Shown piece by piece: positions 21,954 through 33,800 of a stretch of 64,000 nucleotides of DNA. The notes under the pieces are model-generated. The model saw nothing but the letters and a program-made list of their open reading frames with translations, searched no databases and was not told the origin of the DNA. The first letter of the stretch is position 1. The number at the start of each line of letters is the position of its first letter. Made by a program: the position numbers and the translations under genes. Location: NCBI GenBank assembly GCA_963402885.1, contig OY727097.1, positions 7,068,001 to 7,132,000 on the forward strand. Reading direction: 5' to 3'. This stretch comes from Antedon bifida (taxonomy: Eukaryota; Echinodermata; Crinoidea; Comatulida; Antedonidae).

Positions 21954-24900
21954 ATGAACAATATCTGCAGAACTAGAGTGCTCTCTGCCCTAATCAGCAC
22001 TTTACATACAACTAAAAATAAACTTGGCAAAGTTTATTTGTCAAGCAGATCTACGCTTAAGTTGACAAATACGAATCTCACCCAGATACATGTTCTTAGA
22101 CAACATTCTACAGGTTTTAGTGTTGTTAAAGATCAGCTCTGCGCACAACATGAGGATTATCTGGAGCTTCCTGTAGAGGGAACTGTGCCACTAAAGATTC
22201 CGTATGTTTGGCTACGAGATCATTGCAGGTACAATTTTTATGACGTCATTTATTATGTTGATATAATAAAGCAAACTTTATATCAAAATTTGATTTCGCC
22301 ATGCAAACCTTTAAACAATATATCATTTATCTTTTCTAGAATATTTCAGTCATTGTATTTTAAACATTTTATAGATACCGTAAATATTGGATTTTAAAAG
22401 ATAGTGCTAGGCAGGTCACTATTTTAATATTTAAACCTAATGCAAGATTTAAAAAGAAAATTAGAAATTGTAAAAGTTAGAATTGTAAACAATTGGATTC
22501 AATAACAACCATTTATAGTGCAAGCAAAGTCAATAAGTTTATTTAAAATGAGGACTTTAGAAATTTGGTCTGACCACCACCTTAAGCTCTGTCTACACTA
22601 TCAACCTAGTTTGACAAAAAAGGGGTGATGTGTCAAAATATGGTAGTGATATGACATCATCATGTCCATATATGGGCTATATGGGCACATCACATTTTGA
22701 TAGTGTAAACAGTGCTTTAGTTGCCCTAATAGTATGAAGCTCAGTTATCAAGTCCTAGTACCTTCAATAATCTTCTAAATGTGTTTTTTATCTTTTTGAC
22801 TACAGATGTTCAGAATGTTACAATCATAAAACAAATCAACGTCTATTTGATTCATTCATTATTGATGTTGATGAAGCTCCAGTCAGTGTTGAAACTTATG
22901 ATGGCGAAATAAAAATTACATGTAAGCTTGATACATTTTCCTTAGATTATGTTATTTTAAACAGTGGCAGATCCAGGATTTGAAATAGTGGGAGGGGCAT
23001 GGCCTAAATGTAGTGAAATGTGCTGAACTTAATTTGATGTCCTATCTTTTTGTATTACAATTTGTGAATTTTAGAGGGGGACCTTCCCCTAATTTGGTTA
23101 TTATTATAATCAATTTGTAAAAACTAAAACTAACTCAATCAATGACATTTGAGTGTATAAAGGATAGGCTAAAATGTTCTTACAAATGAGATAGCAGCAA
23201 ACTTAGCAGCTACATAGCTGCATAAATTTAAGCTTCTTCATTTATTTCTTTTCCATTCATGTAGGGAAAGACACCCATGTAACCACCTATAACTTGTCTT
23301 GGTTGAAGCAAAATTCACCAGGTTCCAATCTACAAGATAGTGTGAAGAAAATATTATGGAATGGTGAACGAATCCAAAAAGAAATGCCAGACGATGTGCC
23401 TTATAAGGACTTTATGAATAATGATGAATCACTTAAAGAAGTGCTCATGAATATTCATAAGTATGGTTTTGGAATTGTTGGAGAGTGCACACCTACTGAG
23501 GCAAAAACGGTGGTAAGTATACTTGGAAATATTGAATACCTGTATGGAATAAATTGTCTGAAACTGATAGGTACACTGTAGATGTAGTCTTTTGGTAGGA
23601 GGACACATCTTCAAGGTCACACACCTTTCTGAATGGTTATGAAATCTACCACAGCACTGATTTAATTAGTTCGGTTTGTGAGCATGTGCAAGTGCCTGTT
23701 CTGCCTCATTGATTTTGTGGTGCCATTTAGTACCATCAAAACCTACTAATTTTAACATGTAGCAATTATACAAATATCATTTAATAGTATTGTACTATCA
23801 ATCAATTTGTAGGAAGTGTCTGAAAGAATAGGTCATGTCCGGCCTACATTTTTTGGAAAATCATGGGGTTTCACAGATAATGAAGTTTTTGACGATACTG
23901 CCTACACAAGTGATGCTATAGGTCCTCACAATGATAATACATATCTGCTAGAAGCTAGTGGGTAAGCATAGAATTTTACTATTATTTGTCTGAGATTCGT
24001 TGGTAAATCATATTTTTTCACCATAGATCTATTTTTAAAAAATAGATTATTAACTCCATTGAAATACAAGCTAAAAAAGCAAGCCACCGTGGCAAAGATA
24101 TCATCGGATATGGCTGTTTCAATCATACATCATTATCTAATCAGACACTGGTGTTTGAAGACACGTCAATGAATTAAGCTCTGTCTACACTATCAAATTA
24201 GTTCAACAAAAAAAGTGTGTTATTCCCAAATATGGTAGTGATATGATATTCTGCCTATACATGGGCACATCACCTTTTGTTGTCACATTAACTTTAGTCA
24301 CAATATGCCTTTATTGCAGCATTATAGCGTATTAACACAAACAAATATGGTGACAATTTTGGAGAGTTCTGCATTTAATTGATTACTAGTAATGGTAGAC
24401 TCATATGATGAGTCTTGGATGCTTGAAAAGAGGAGAAAAATAAAAACTGTGACAGATCTATGACCTGAACCAGGATGCTGGGAATGGTATATAAGCAAGC
24501 TATAGTCGCACAAGATTTAATTTTCAAAAATCTCTGTTTCTGTATTGCAGTATTCAAGTGTTTCATATCCTTCGTCATGATGGGGAAGGAGGTGAAAATC
24601 TTCTGGTTGATGGCTTCAATGCTGCCAGCATTCTTAAACTCAAACATCCTGATTATTATGAAGCTTTGGCTCGAATCCCGATACGAGCTGAATATATTGG
24701 AGATGGTCATGAAGTTATAAGTATTATTAATCTGATTCAAGAAAATAAAATCACAAAAGAGATTGATGCTTTTCGGTGAGTTAAAATTATGCACATTTAC
24801 CAAACAAATAGTTTATTAGTGTTTTTTTTTTAAGTGATTGTGTATCGTATTATTTTGTTTCCATTTTAACAATTGAAAGTGTAGTACTGTATTACGTTTT

Positions 24901-25718
24901 TCATGCTCAGCTTTTTGGGGAAAAAATGGAGAATTTTTTTTGATGCGGTAGGCTAGTGAATATTACGCTTTATTGAGTATAACAGTCAATTACTTCCCAT
25001 ACAACTCATATGTATTCATTGCTTTTATATTAGTAAATGATAATAAATTGAATGACATAGATTTTTACTTGCTTATTTGAAGCTGAGAACCAAAACACTT
25101 TTATATTTAATGAAAGTTTCCAGTTACAATAATTCTCCAAAAACAACTCTTCTCCAGTAATCTGAAATGTTGCCCTGCCTTTGCCTAAAGCTCTGTCTAC
25201 ACTATCAAACAAGTTTGATAAAAAAAGTGTAATGTGCCCAAATATGGTAGGGATATTACCTACGTCACATATAGTTTGATAGTGTAGACAGAGCATAATA
25301 CTGAAATAATAATCTTGGTGCCGACATTCATTTTTGTCCAGGACCCTACACTAGTATATGTACACGGCCCCAGGAAGCACAACCATGAGTTGAACTGGGC
25401 CTGAATAAAGTTGAGTTGAATTTATTTTATTTATCTTATAGGTACAACCCTTTTGATCGAGCATTGCTTTCACACACCTCCTTTGAAGACACCAAACTAT
25501 TCTACAAGGCACTTAAAGCTTTGTCTGCAGACATTAATTCACCACTGAATGAACTGAGGATCAGATTGACACCTGGCCGTGTCTTATTTGTTGACAACTG
25601 GAGAGTTCTTCATGGAAGAAATTCCTTCAATGGCAGTCGTGTCTTGGCTGGATGCTACCTTCCAAAAGACCAGTTGAACAGTCGTTTAAGAACTATTGCT
25701 GGTTTAAATATTTACTAA
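21954..25718 (+). CDS. TMLHE: TMLHE, trimethyllysine dioxygenase (six exons)
   Basis: Exons: 21954-22228, 22806-22921, 23265-23512, 23813-23961, 24551-24775, 25442-25718; phases agree and the product has 429 residues (human about 421). It is the Fe(II)/2-oxoglutarate hydroxylase that turns trimethyllysine into 3-hydroxy-trimethyllysine, first step of carnitine synthesis, in mitochondria. The N terminus (NNICRTRVLSALISTLHTTK) is basic and hydroxylated, as for a targeting signal. The N-terminal zinc site is visible: Cys91, Cys93, Cys96 and probably His135 (TWKDTHVT). Iron ligands are His252 and Asp254 (HNDNTY) and His395 (DNWRVLHGR). GGENLLVDGF and AGCYL match TMLHE better than BBOX1, the paralogue considered. 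The start is the first ATG; the frame runs upstream only to a GTG. Introns carry several MITEs. Confidence 0.95.
22253..22330 (-). mobile_element. Inverted-repeat element family C, reversed fragment (TMLHE intron 1)
   Basis: AAACTTTATATCAA, TTTGATTTCGCCATGCAAAC and CTTTAAACAATATAT are the inverse of the left part of copies at 5704-5945 and 18438-18655. Only this end is present. Confidence 0.65.
22582..22720 (+). mobile_element. MITE family A copy (TMLHE intron 1)
   Basis: Starts TTAAGCTCTGTCTACACTAT, has ATATGACATCATCATGTCCA and ends GATAGTGTAAACAGTGCTTT. Nearly palindromic, no open frame. Confidence 0.85.
22965..23100 (+). repeat. Dispersed repeat-like segment (TMLHE intron 2)
   Basis: GTGGCAGATCCAGGATTTGA followed by a G-rich stretch and later GAGGGGGACCTTCCCC. 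A similar start, GGGGCAGATCCAGGAATTCA, is at 48302-48322 and a weaker one at about 18165. These look like ends of a dispersed element, not resolved further. Confidence 0.35.
24174..24292 (+). mobile_element. MITE family A copy, right end missing (TMLHE intron 4)
   Basis: TTAAGCTCTGTCTACACTAT start, CAAATATGGTAGTGATATGA and ATGGGCACATCACCTTTTGT interior; the closing TIR is lost. Confidence 0.8.
25186..25297 (+). mobile_element. MITE family A copy, internally shortened (TMLHE intron 5)
   Basis: TAAAGCTCTGTCTACACTAT at one end and TTTGATAGTGTAGACAGAGC at the other; about 40 bp shorter than usual inside. Confidence 0.85.
25320..25430 (+). mobile_element. SINE tail-like fragment (TMLHE intron 5)
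   Basis: GACCCTACACTAGTATATGT then GAACTGGGCCTGAATAAAGT and a worn TTGAGTTGAA tail. The tail form and the AACTGGGCC word, also present at about 13490, suggest a SINE 3' end. Confidence 0.4.
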
Positions 25719-26700
25719 GTTTAGCACAATCAAAAAGAAATAATTAGAAGTCTTGCGGTTTGCGATGACCTACGACCTTCTACGTCAAGTTAATTCATTG
25801 TACACATGCATGGATGTTGCTTCCTCGCTTTATACCATGGCACAGTTTCTTGATTTTTAGGTCCAGGTGAGGACCGAGAACAATGACACATCAATTGGTG
25901 GTCTCTGCTTAAAGTCTATTTTTAGACTTATTTTGACCACCATCCACATTTATACTTAATTATTTATAAAAGAAATGTATTATTTGTGGAAATCAATAAA
26001 ACAACAACAAACAAACAACAACAATTGACACGACCTAACTAGTTCCTAGGTCGTCTACCGTTGCCAATCAAAATCTCTATTTATTATGACAATATGCTTG
26101 ATAAAAGAGTACTTCCCAGGTTTTACTATATCTGTTAATATGAAATTATAAAAATAAGAATTTATTTTATTTTGTATATATTCAGTATACAAATACCCAT
26201 CACAAAGACTAAAATAATTAATAAAAAGATAATTAATCCAATAAAAATTAAATTGATATTACAATTTATTTAAATTTTAATTTTTACCATAAAAAAAAAC
26301 AAAACACCTGTTGATTTCCAACAACAGTATATTTTTACAATTTACAATTATTTTACACTTGTACAAAATTTTAATTTATGTACTAATTTATAGTAGTTTT
26401 ATAGTAGATATTCATTTCTAATGAATAATAGATATATATGTATATACAGGATACTGTATCAAGGAATTATTACACTGTTCTTTCCAAAGTTATTATTGTT
26501 TGTTATGGTAATACATATAATTCTTGAAAATAGAAAATACTGTATATAATATAATTTTATTTGGTAATTACTTATGTACTATACTACACTTTAATTGGTA
26601 ATTTTAAATGAATGCACTGGTGACATTAATAATTATAGGCCATATTATTTTTATGATTTGACTATGTTTAATTACAACACAAAACAATTACGATTTAAAT
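25719..26700. other. TMLHE 3' region and AT-rich spacer
   Basis: An AATAAA at 25995-26000, 277 bases after the TMLHE stop, is a good polyadenylation signal candidate, followed by an ACAACAACAAAC-type run. The rest is very AT-rich with no gene seen. Confidence 0.5.
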
Positions 26701-26709
26701 TCCTTAGTT

Positions 26710-27230
26710 GTGTACGACTCAACCACTTTCTGTAGATTTGAATGCATGCATATTTTTAACAATGTTATTAAAAATCGCACTATGGAAAATTGGTTTAATT
26801 TACTGAAACAAAATATTTTAGATAATGTAAATAATCAATGGTCAGAGGACATCGCATCTAAATCGTCGCTATCTTTTTATGCAAAGTTAAAATCAAAGCC
26901 GGATCTTGAAACAATCTTATACAACTCACAGATAGCATGTAATGTTTTTGTTTTTTTGCGGTATAGAGATCTTTTTATTTTGAGTTTTTAATATTACTAT
27001 TTTTAAATTTTGGTACAAAATTTTAATTTTTTTTTTTCAGTTACTGTACTACTTAAAAATTGTTTGTATTTCTTTTCTTTTTATTCATTGTATATTGCAT
27101 AAGTGACGTACGACTACGATAGCGATCGAGTCGGCGGTTGTCTAGTTTTATTTTGTATCTGTTGAATGTCTATCTGTATATAGAACGCGTGTATGAACGG
27201 GTGCCACCGTTGTAAAGGTGTAGTTTCAAA
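26710..27230 (+). mobile_element. Possible LINE 3' fragment
   Basis: The frame at 26710-26991 gives WSEDIASKSSLSFYAKLKSK, which resembles the far C-terminal part of some non-LTR retrotransposon ORF2 proteins (KSSLxFYxxLK). The following less AT-rich 27100-27230 could be its 3' untranslated part. No RT motif is present, so the call is weak. Confidence 0.3.
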
Positions 27231-27725
27231 AAATTATTATATTATTATTTGACAAATGTATTTGTATACTCTACAATATACAGTTAACTCTCCAGAAATC
27301 TGTACTACCTTAAAATTAATTAAAACCCAAACTTTTCCCAACAGTAATACAGTAAGTTATTTCCTACTGTAGTGTAAAAAGCATTCTAAAAACTGTACTT
27401 TCCAGAAAGTATTTTGGGCCAACCAAAAGGCGTCTGGAAGAGTTTACTATATACGATGCCAATTATTCTTTAGAGGTTTATATATTTGTGTTCCAAACAA
27501 ATTTGAAACATGGTCAGTACTATACGGTAAGCATGACGGAATACAATATATTTAAAGACTTTAATAAAGGACAAAATCAAAAAACCGTGTAATATTTTTT
27601 TATAATATTTTTGTCTTGTCCGACATAAAACCCACCGATATTTCATAAAAGCATGTACTGTACAATATATTTAATAGAAGACACTTTAGGCGTTCCATAT
27701 TCACCATCAACTTGTTTTGGTTTGC

Positions 27726-27733
27726 CGCCCTCT
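27726..27733 (-). promoter_or_regulatory. AGAGGGCG word upstream of TTC14
   Basis: CGCCCTCT on the plus strand, 139 bases before the TTC14 ATG, inside the likely promoter or 5' untranslated region. It resembles the core of animal CTCF sites. See the finding on this word. Confidence 0.3.
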
Positions 27734-27871
27734 ATAATGTGTCGCGAGCAGCAGAGCAAAATAAAATGGAAGAGCGGTTTATATTGGAATGTGGTTAGAG
27801 TTTTATTGTTCCAAAATACTGTTTTTATTATGATTTTTAAGATTAGTATACCTAGGTTTGTATAGTTTAAT

Positions 27872-30800
27872 ATGGATAGACATCTGTGGGAAAGAGCCGT
27901 TAATTTCCATGGGGCAGATCTAAAGGAACTCGTCCAAAAAGAACAAGGAACTTTCCCAGGTCAGCATGAAGAAGGCTCATCATGTGTTGCATTTGTCGGG
28001 AAGGAACCGCAACTCCAACCAGCAACAGTTGGCTCATGTGTAGGCCTAGGCCCAAGTTCAGAACCGTCGGCGTCTGACTTAAGTGGAAGGAGTGACGTTT
28101 CTGCACGGTAAGTTTAATTACATACCGGAATCTATAGTTTGTTAATAAATTATTTTTTCGTCATAAATTATTTATGAAATGTTGACATTTTTTTTTTTTT
28201 TTGCAGAACATTTTCTGAGAAAATGAAATTGTTCATTGCTAAAAAGGCTGATATGCTTTTTAAGAGTGAAGATTTAGTTTGCTGCGAACCATCGAACACA
28301 ATTTTAGACGACAACCATTACGCAGTTTTACCTCCACTTGAACAATTCATGAAGACTCTGAGTAAAGAAAATCACGAGAGAACTTTCAGTATCATAGCAG
28401 TAAATGATGTAATGATTGGCCGCATCTTAACGCTTAAAGAATTTGGCTTATTTGTACGTTTACTTTGCTTTTGCGGTGAAAAGGAAAGATGGTTTGGCAA
28501 TATCAATGCAGTAGCTTTTCTGCCAGTTGCAGAACTGTGTGATCGTTATTCCAAGAGTGTCAAAGTTGAAGATTTTTCTGTAGGTGACCTGGTCAGATGT
28601 CAAGTGTTAAAACTCGTTCCAGATGCAAAGGTCATAGTGAGTTTGAAGACACAGGAAACGACCAACAGTGACCCTGATTTGTTTTTGGTATAACGTTTAT
28701 ATTTTAATTAAATATTGTTTTATGTTGTATTTAGGTTTCCTCCGTTTCCTGCACTTTATTTTATGTTTTATTCATTTCGGCAATAAACATAAAATAATAA
28801 TTACAAAAACATAGAAATATATATATATATGAAGTACAAGACACGAAGCCAAGGAGAGACAAAAGCATTAAACAAAACGCTGTCACCGGTAAGGTGTGTC
28901 TCTCCAAAACAAAAATTACAAATAACAAGAATATATACTAAAATAACATAGACATTGACATTATTGACAAGAAAACATGTACCTTATTATGTGTTATGTT
29001 ATATAAACATCTACATATTGTTGGAAATAAACATTTATTCAAAAGGTCATCTCAACAAAGAAGCATAACATTTAAAAATTTATATTTAAATTTAAGTATT
29101 CAGTTAAAACTCTATGAAAGCGGTATTGTTGAAAGCCCCATAAATTCAGCCCACACTGACAGGGTCACATATACTGAAAATTCAATTAATCGTGGTCCTG
29201 AATACCTACCAATTTGAATTGAACAAATACATTACACATTTCCCTGCTATAAACATTGGAAATGAATTGGTTTTAATTTCATACTTTTTGCAGGGTTTGA
29301 TAGAGGATTCAGATGTTCCCGTCCATTACAGCAAAAGTCTTGAACTGGATGAAAGCTTTGAAAGTTACGACACCATACTATGCAACTCAACAGGATTTGA
29401 CAACCCATATTCCCTAAACAGTCTTCTTCCTATTCTGGGATTGCAAGGGAATGAGTTCTCATCACTAATGAGAGGGCTACAAAAGTAATTTAGAAAAAGT
29501 AGTTTGTTTTAAATACAGTAGAACCCCTCCTTTGATACACCTTTAGGACACTTTTTTGGGTTCCAAAGCTTTCCACCTAATAGAAGTATCGATATTGAAG
29601 AGTAATAATATATCTTGTGTACAATTTTTTTAATTAAAAGAATGTCGTCTTTCACAATGAATTACAAAGTTTTGACTGTGTCTGAATTTGATTTTGTAAA
29701 TAAATATTTCATGACATTATTTTTTCTTTGAGGTCTGCTTATGACAAATCTGAACTAGCAGAAGGATTGAATTCTGTACAGTCAAGTAAATGGTCTATGG
29801 AAATGTAAGTAGGCTGTTAAGTTCACATCATATTTCTCGGGTACTCGACATAAACCAAGCAACATTGCAAGGCACAATTACGTCATTTTATTCTCACTTT
29901 ACAATTGTATTGACAATTCTTAAAGGGCATCAATCTGTTTTATTGTAGTGTTACGAATAATAACCAGTATTTTATTCTGTTTACTAAATTCAGTGTGGCT
30001 AAGGGAGTGTTGCTATTCAAATCAGGTGATTACATGCAAGCGGTGTCAAAGTTCGACAAGGCTCTTCAGATGTATCCTAAGAATATAGAGGCACTGGTAG
30101 CCAGAGGAGCACTGTAAGTAACACAATATATACAGTCATTATGGTATACATACAGTCCATAATAACATTGAGTTGTTTTTTTTCACAAGCAACTGATATT
30201 TATACTGGTATTTATAGTCAACTGCTGTTTACTAGACCATGAAGGTTTTCGTCTCTTTGGAGATGTCACTACATCTCCAGTATCATAGACAACAGCATAC
30301 ACATGTGGCACCTCCATCATGTTTAGTTAGGCGTACGGCCTATGATAAACACATCACATGTGATACCTGTATCACAGAATTTGCCTATGATACTTTACAA
30401 ATTATATAGTCTCAACAAAATCAGGATGTTTTTAATAGTAAAAAATTAGCCGAGTTACAGCCATTTATTCTTGACATTTTCCCACTTCAGATATGCCAAT
30501 CGTGGAAGCCTTAATAAAGCAATTGATGACTTTGAGAGCGCCCTTAAGTTAAATCCTGTTCACAGAAATGCTACTAAATACCTGACTGAAACTCTGTTGG
30601 AGAATGCTAGAGAGTAAGACATTTAGTTTTATGTAATTCATGGTTTATTCACAGATTATAATTCATATTTAGAAAGCTATCAAGCAAAATAGAGGAAAAC
30701 TATGGAATCGCTTGCCAAATGAATTAAGAAACTGTGATACAATTATTGAGAATCAAATCTCAAAACAATTTGTCCACATTGTTTGATTATTAACTTTCAT

Positions 30801-33800
30801 ATCTTGTATATTGCAGGTGAATGCACTTTTTGTAGTGTTGCAATATATAATATACCGTATTGTAATTATTTACCTTTCTGAGCCATACTTTTGGTTGCTA
30901 GTGACGTTTAATGAAGCTTTAAAAAAAATATATTTTCTATGTTACCAGGATTCTTAATATTCTATGTGTGTTGAGAAAATAAAATATTTTGGGAATTTCC
31001 AGATACAGTATGCTTCATTTCCTGAGGCACCCCATACTTGTAATGTTGCCATTCATGAAGCTTTAATAAAATATATTTTCCATGTTACCAGGGTTCATAA
31101 TATTCTATGTGTGTTGAGAAAATAAAATATTTTGGGAAATTCCAAATATGATTCATTTCCTGAGGCACCCCATACTTGTAATGTTGCCATTCAATTCTTC
31201 AGACTAGCAAATGACAAGGATACTGATGGGGCAATCAAATGTTACCATAAAGTACTGGCAATAGACGAAAACAACACCGAAGCAAGAATCTGTTTGGAAA
31301 GAATACGCATAGACAAGATTAAGGCCTCGGTAAGTATGTAAAACTAATGCAAATGTGCACCTTGTATTGTGTGTTATTTTTTATTTTGACCCAAACGATT
31401 ATAATCACTCACTGTCTTATAATTAGCATACATTATAGACAAATTTCTGAATCGGTTTTGTTGGTCAAAAGAAGCAAATTCTGACAATCAAGAGTTGAAC
31501 TAAAGCCCAATGGAGCCCTCTACTGTGTTACAGTAAATTCATTTTATGACTCCTCTATCTTACTGTAACATATATTTTTAAATAAAAATTGCCTATACTT
31601 TATTAGTTATTATGAGTTAGTTTAATTTTCCTGAAGTGAGGGCATAGTGGAGATAAATAAAAGTAAACTAGTAAGTTGTTACTGATTTAGCCTTTTTTGT
31701 CTTTTTCATGTCAAACTCATTGCTGATATCCTGATGCTGTATAATATAACTACTTGATGGGTATACCAATATTATTTTCTCTGATGTCACCTGTTCTGGA
31801 TTACAACAATCGTTAATTTCCAACCAATGATGGGTATTGTATTAAATATCAAACTTGCCAATCATTTTTCAAACAAATACATCAATCTACATTTTTAATT
31901 TAATATTTTATAATTATTTATTAATAATTTTCTGTCACTATTGTTTACTTTGCTTTTGCAACTCTATGGCATTCTAAACTGATCACTTACCATGTATTTT
32001 TATTTTTTTTATTTTACATTTTGACATTTTGCCAAATTACCATTTAAAAAATCAATCGGTTTTCTTCTATATGATAAATAACATTTAATCTTTCAATTCT
32101 ATATGGGTGTCTGACCTCATACTAATCTTTAAAACATTTATTAATTTCATACTTTTTAACAACATGCTCCTAAACTATTTAAAAACAATGGGTATTCTTA
32201 TGATGTTCTTTTTCTAAATGAATGTTGTTTTTATGATGTCATTCTTTGCATGTGGGGTAGCAACCAAAATCAGCCAAGTCCCCACCACCAGACACAGTTC
32301 TACCAAAGGCTTCCAGTGAGCGGGCTCTACAGAGGTTCATGATGGAGAAGTCGACAGGAGCCCTGAAAGAGTTTCTGAAGCATGATTTATCACAAAAGGA
32401 CAAGTGAGTATTTCATTTAGTGTACTATAAAGACCTACTGTAAGCAATCTAATGACAGGACACTGAGCTTGCCTTGCCAAATACTACTGTACTACTACTA
32501 TTTAATAAATATATATATATATCTAAAAGTTGGATACTAATTGGTATTATTTCATTCTCAAACAGGATAAATAAACCAAGAAAAAAGAAAGCCTCTGCAA
32601 AAATGAAACGACGTAGTAGATCACCTAAGAATAGTAAAAGAAATAAAGGCAAGAAAAGACGAACAAAAAGATATAGTTCTTCTAGCAGCTCTTCAAGTCC
32701 AAAAGGCAGACGAAAGTCAGTAAGATCACGCTCATCAAGTAGTTCAGGGACATCTTCATCGTCATCATCATCATCAAGTGAAAGAAATAGTAGTAGACGA
32801 AAGCGATGGAAATCTAAAGAAAAGGAAAAATTATATAGTAGCTCAGAAGATGAAAAACTAGGGCGTAACAGTAGACGGAAATCAAATACCTCAAGAGATG
32901 AAGATAGAAAAGGGAGAAGTACTAAACAAGATAGAAGGAGTAACAGTAGGCGACGTTTAAGTAACTTGAGTAATGATAGAGAAGAAGATAGAAAGAGAAG
33001 AAATAGTGAAGAAAGAAGGAGTAAAAGTAGACGAAGATCAGATAATTCAAGAAATGAAAATAGAGGGGAAGATAGAAAAAGGAGAAGTAAAGATGAAAGA
33101 AGAAAAAGAAGCAGAAGTTCTTCTGGAAAAGAAAAGCGTTTGGGTAGAAAGAGTTATGACAATTCACCAACAATTAAAAAACAAAAGAATTTAAAGGATA
33201 AACCAAGGAGAAAATCCAAAGAAATTGCATTTGAATGGGTAGTCAAAAATGATGATGCTGAAAAGAGTTCATCAAAGACCAATGCTAGACCTGCAAGACG
33301 AAGCAGATCCCGCTCATCTTCAGTTGAATTTATTTCAGAAATTGTCTTGGGAAAATTGAAGAAAGAAGATCTCGACAAACAGGAAGTAGAGCGAAGAAAA
33401 AAACAAATTCTTGAAGACAAACTTGGAGAAGAACAAAGACAAAGAGAGTTATTAGAAAATCTTAACAAACAAGAGCCATCAACATCTGGTAATTTAAATA
33501 GAGGTCTTGAAGATGATGATCAGAAAATGGAAAGAACAACAGATGAAAGTATGGGCAATAATATTATAAATATTGTCCCTTACTCAGCAAAGGAAAGTTC
33601 TGCATCTGGTCAAGGAAGTACAGATAATCATCAGATAAAAAGACATTGCAGTGGATCCAATTGTGGAACAAGTGATGAGGAAGACGTTGAATTACCAAAA
33701 TCTAAGAAACAGGTAATGGTAAATGATAACCTTAAGACTAATGGGAAAAGTCGACACTGTAGTGGATCCAATTGTGGAACAAGTGATGAGGAAGATGTTG

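Noticed and set aside
21945-22397. 150-codon frame at the start of TMLHE
   Set aside because: It opens on GTG, not ATG, and its second half reads into intron 1; the coding exon is 21954-22228.
21954-25718. Identity as BBOX1 (gamma-butyrobetaine dioxygenase)
   Set aside because: Same superfamily, but PYVWLRDHCR, LLVDGF and RVLFVDNWRVLHGR with AGCYL fit TMLHE, and there is a targeting-like N terminus.
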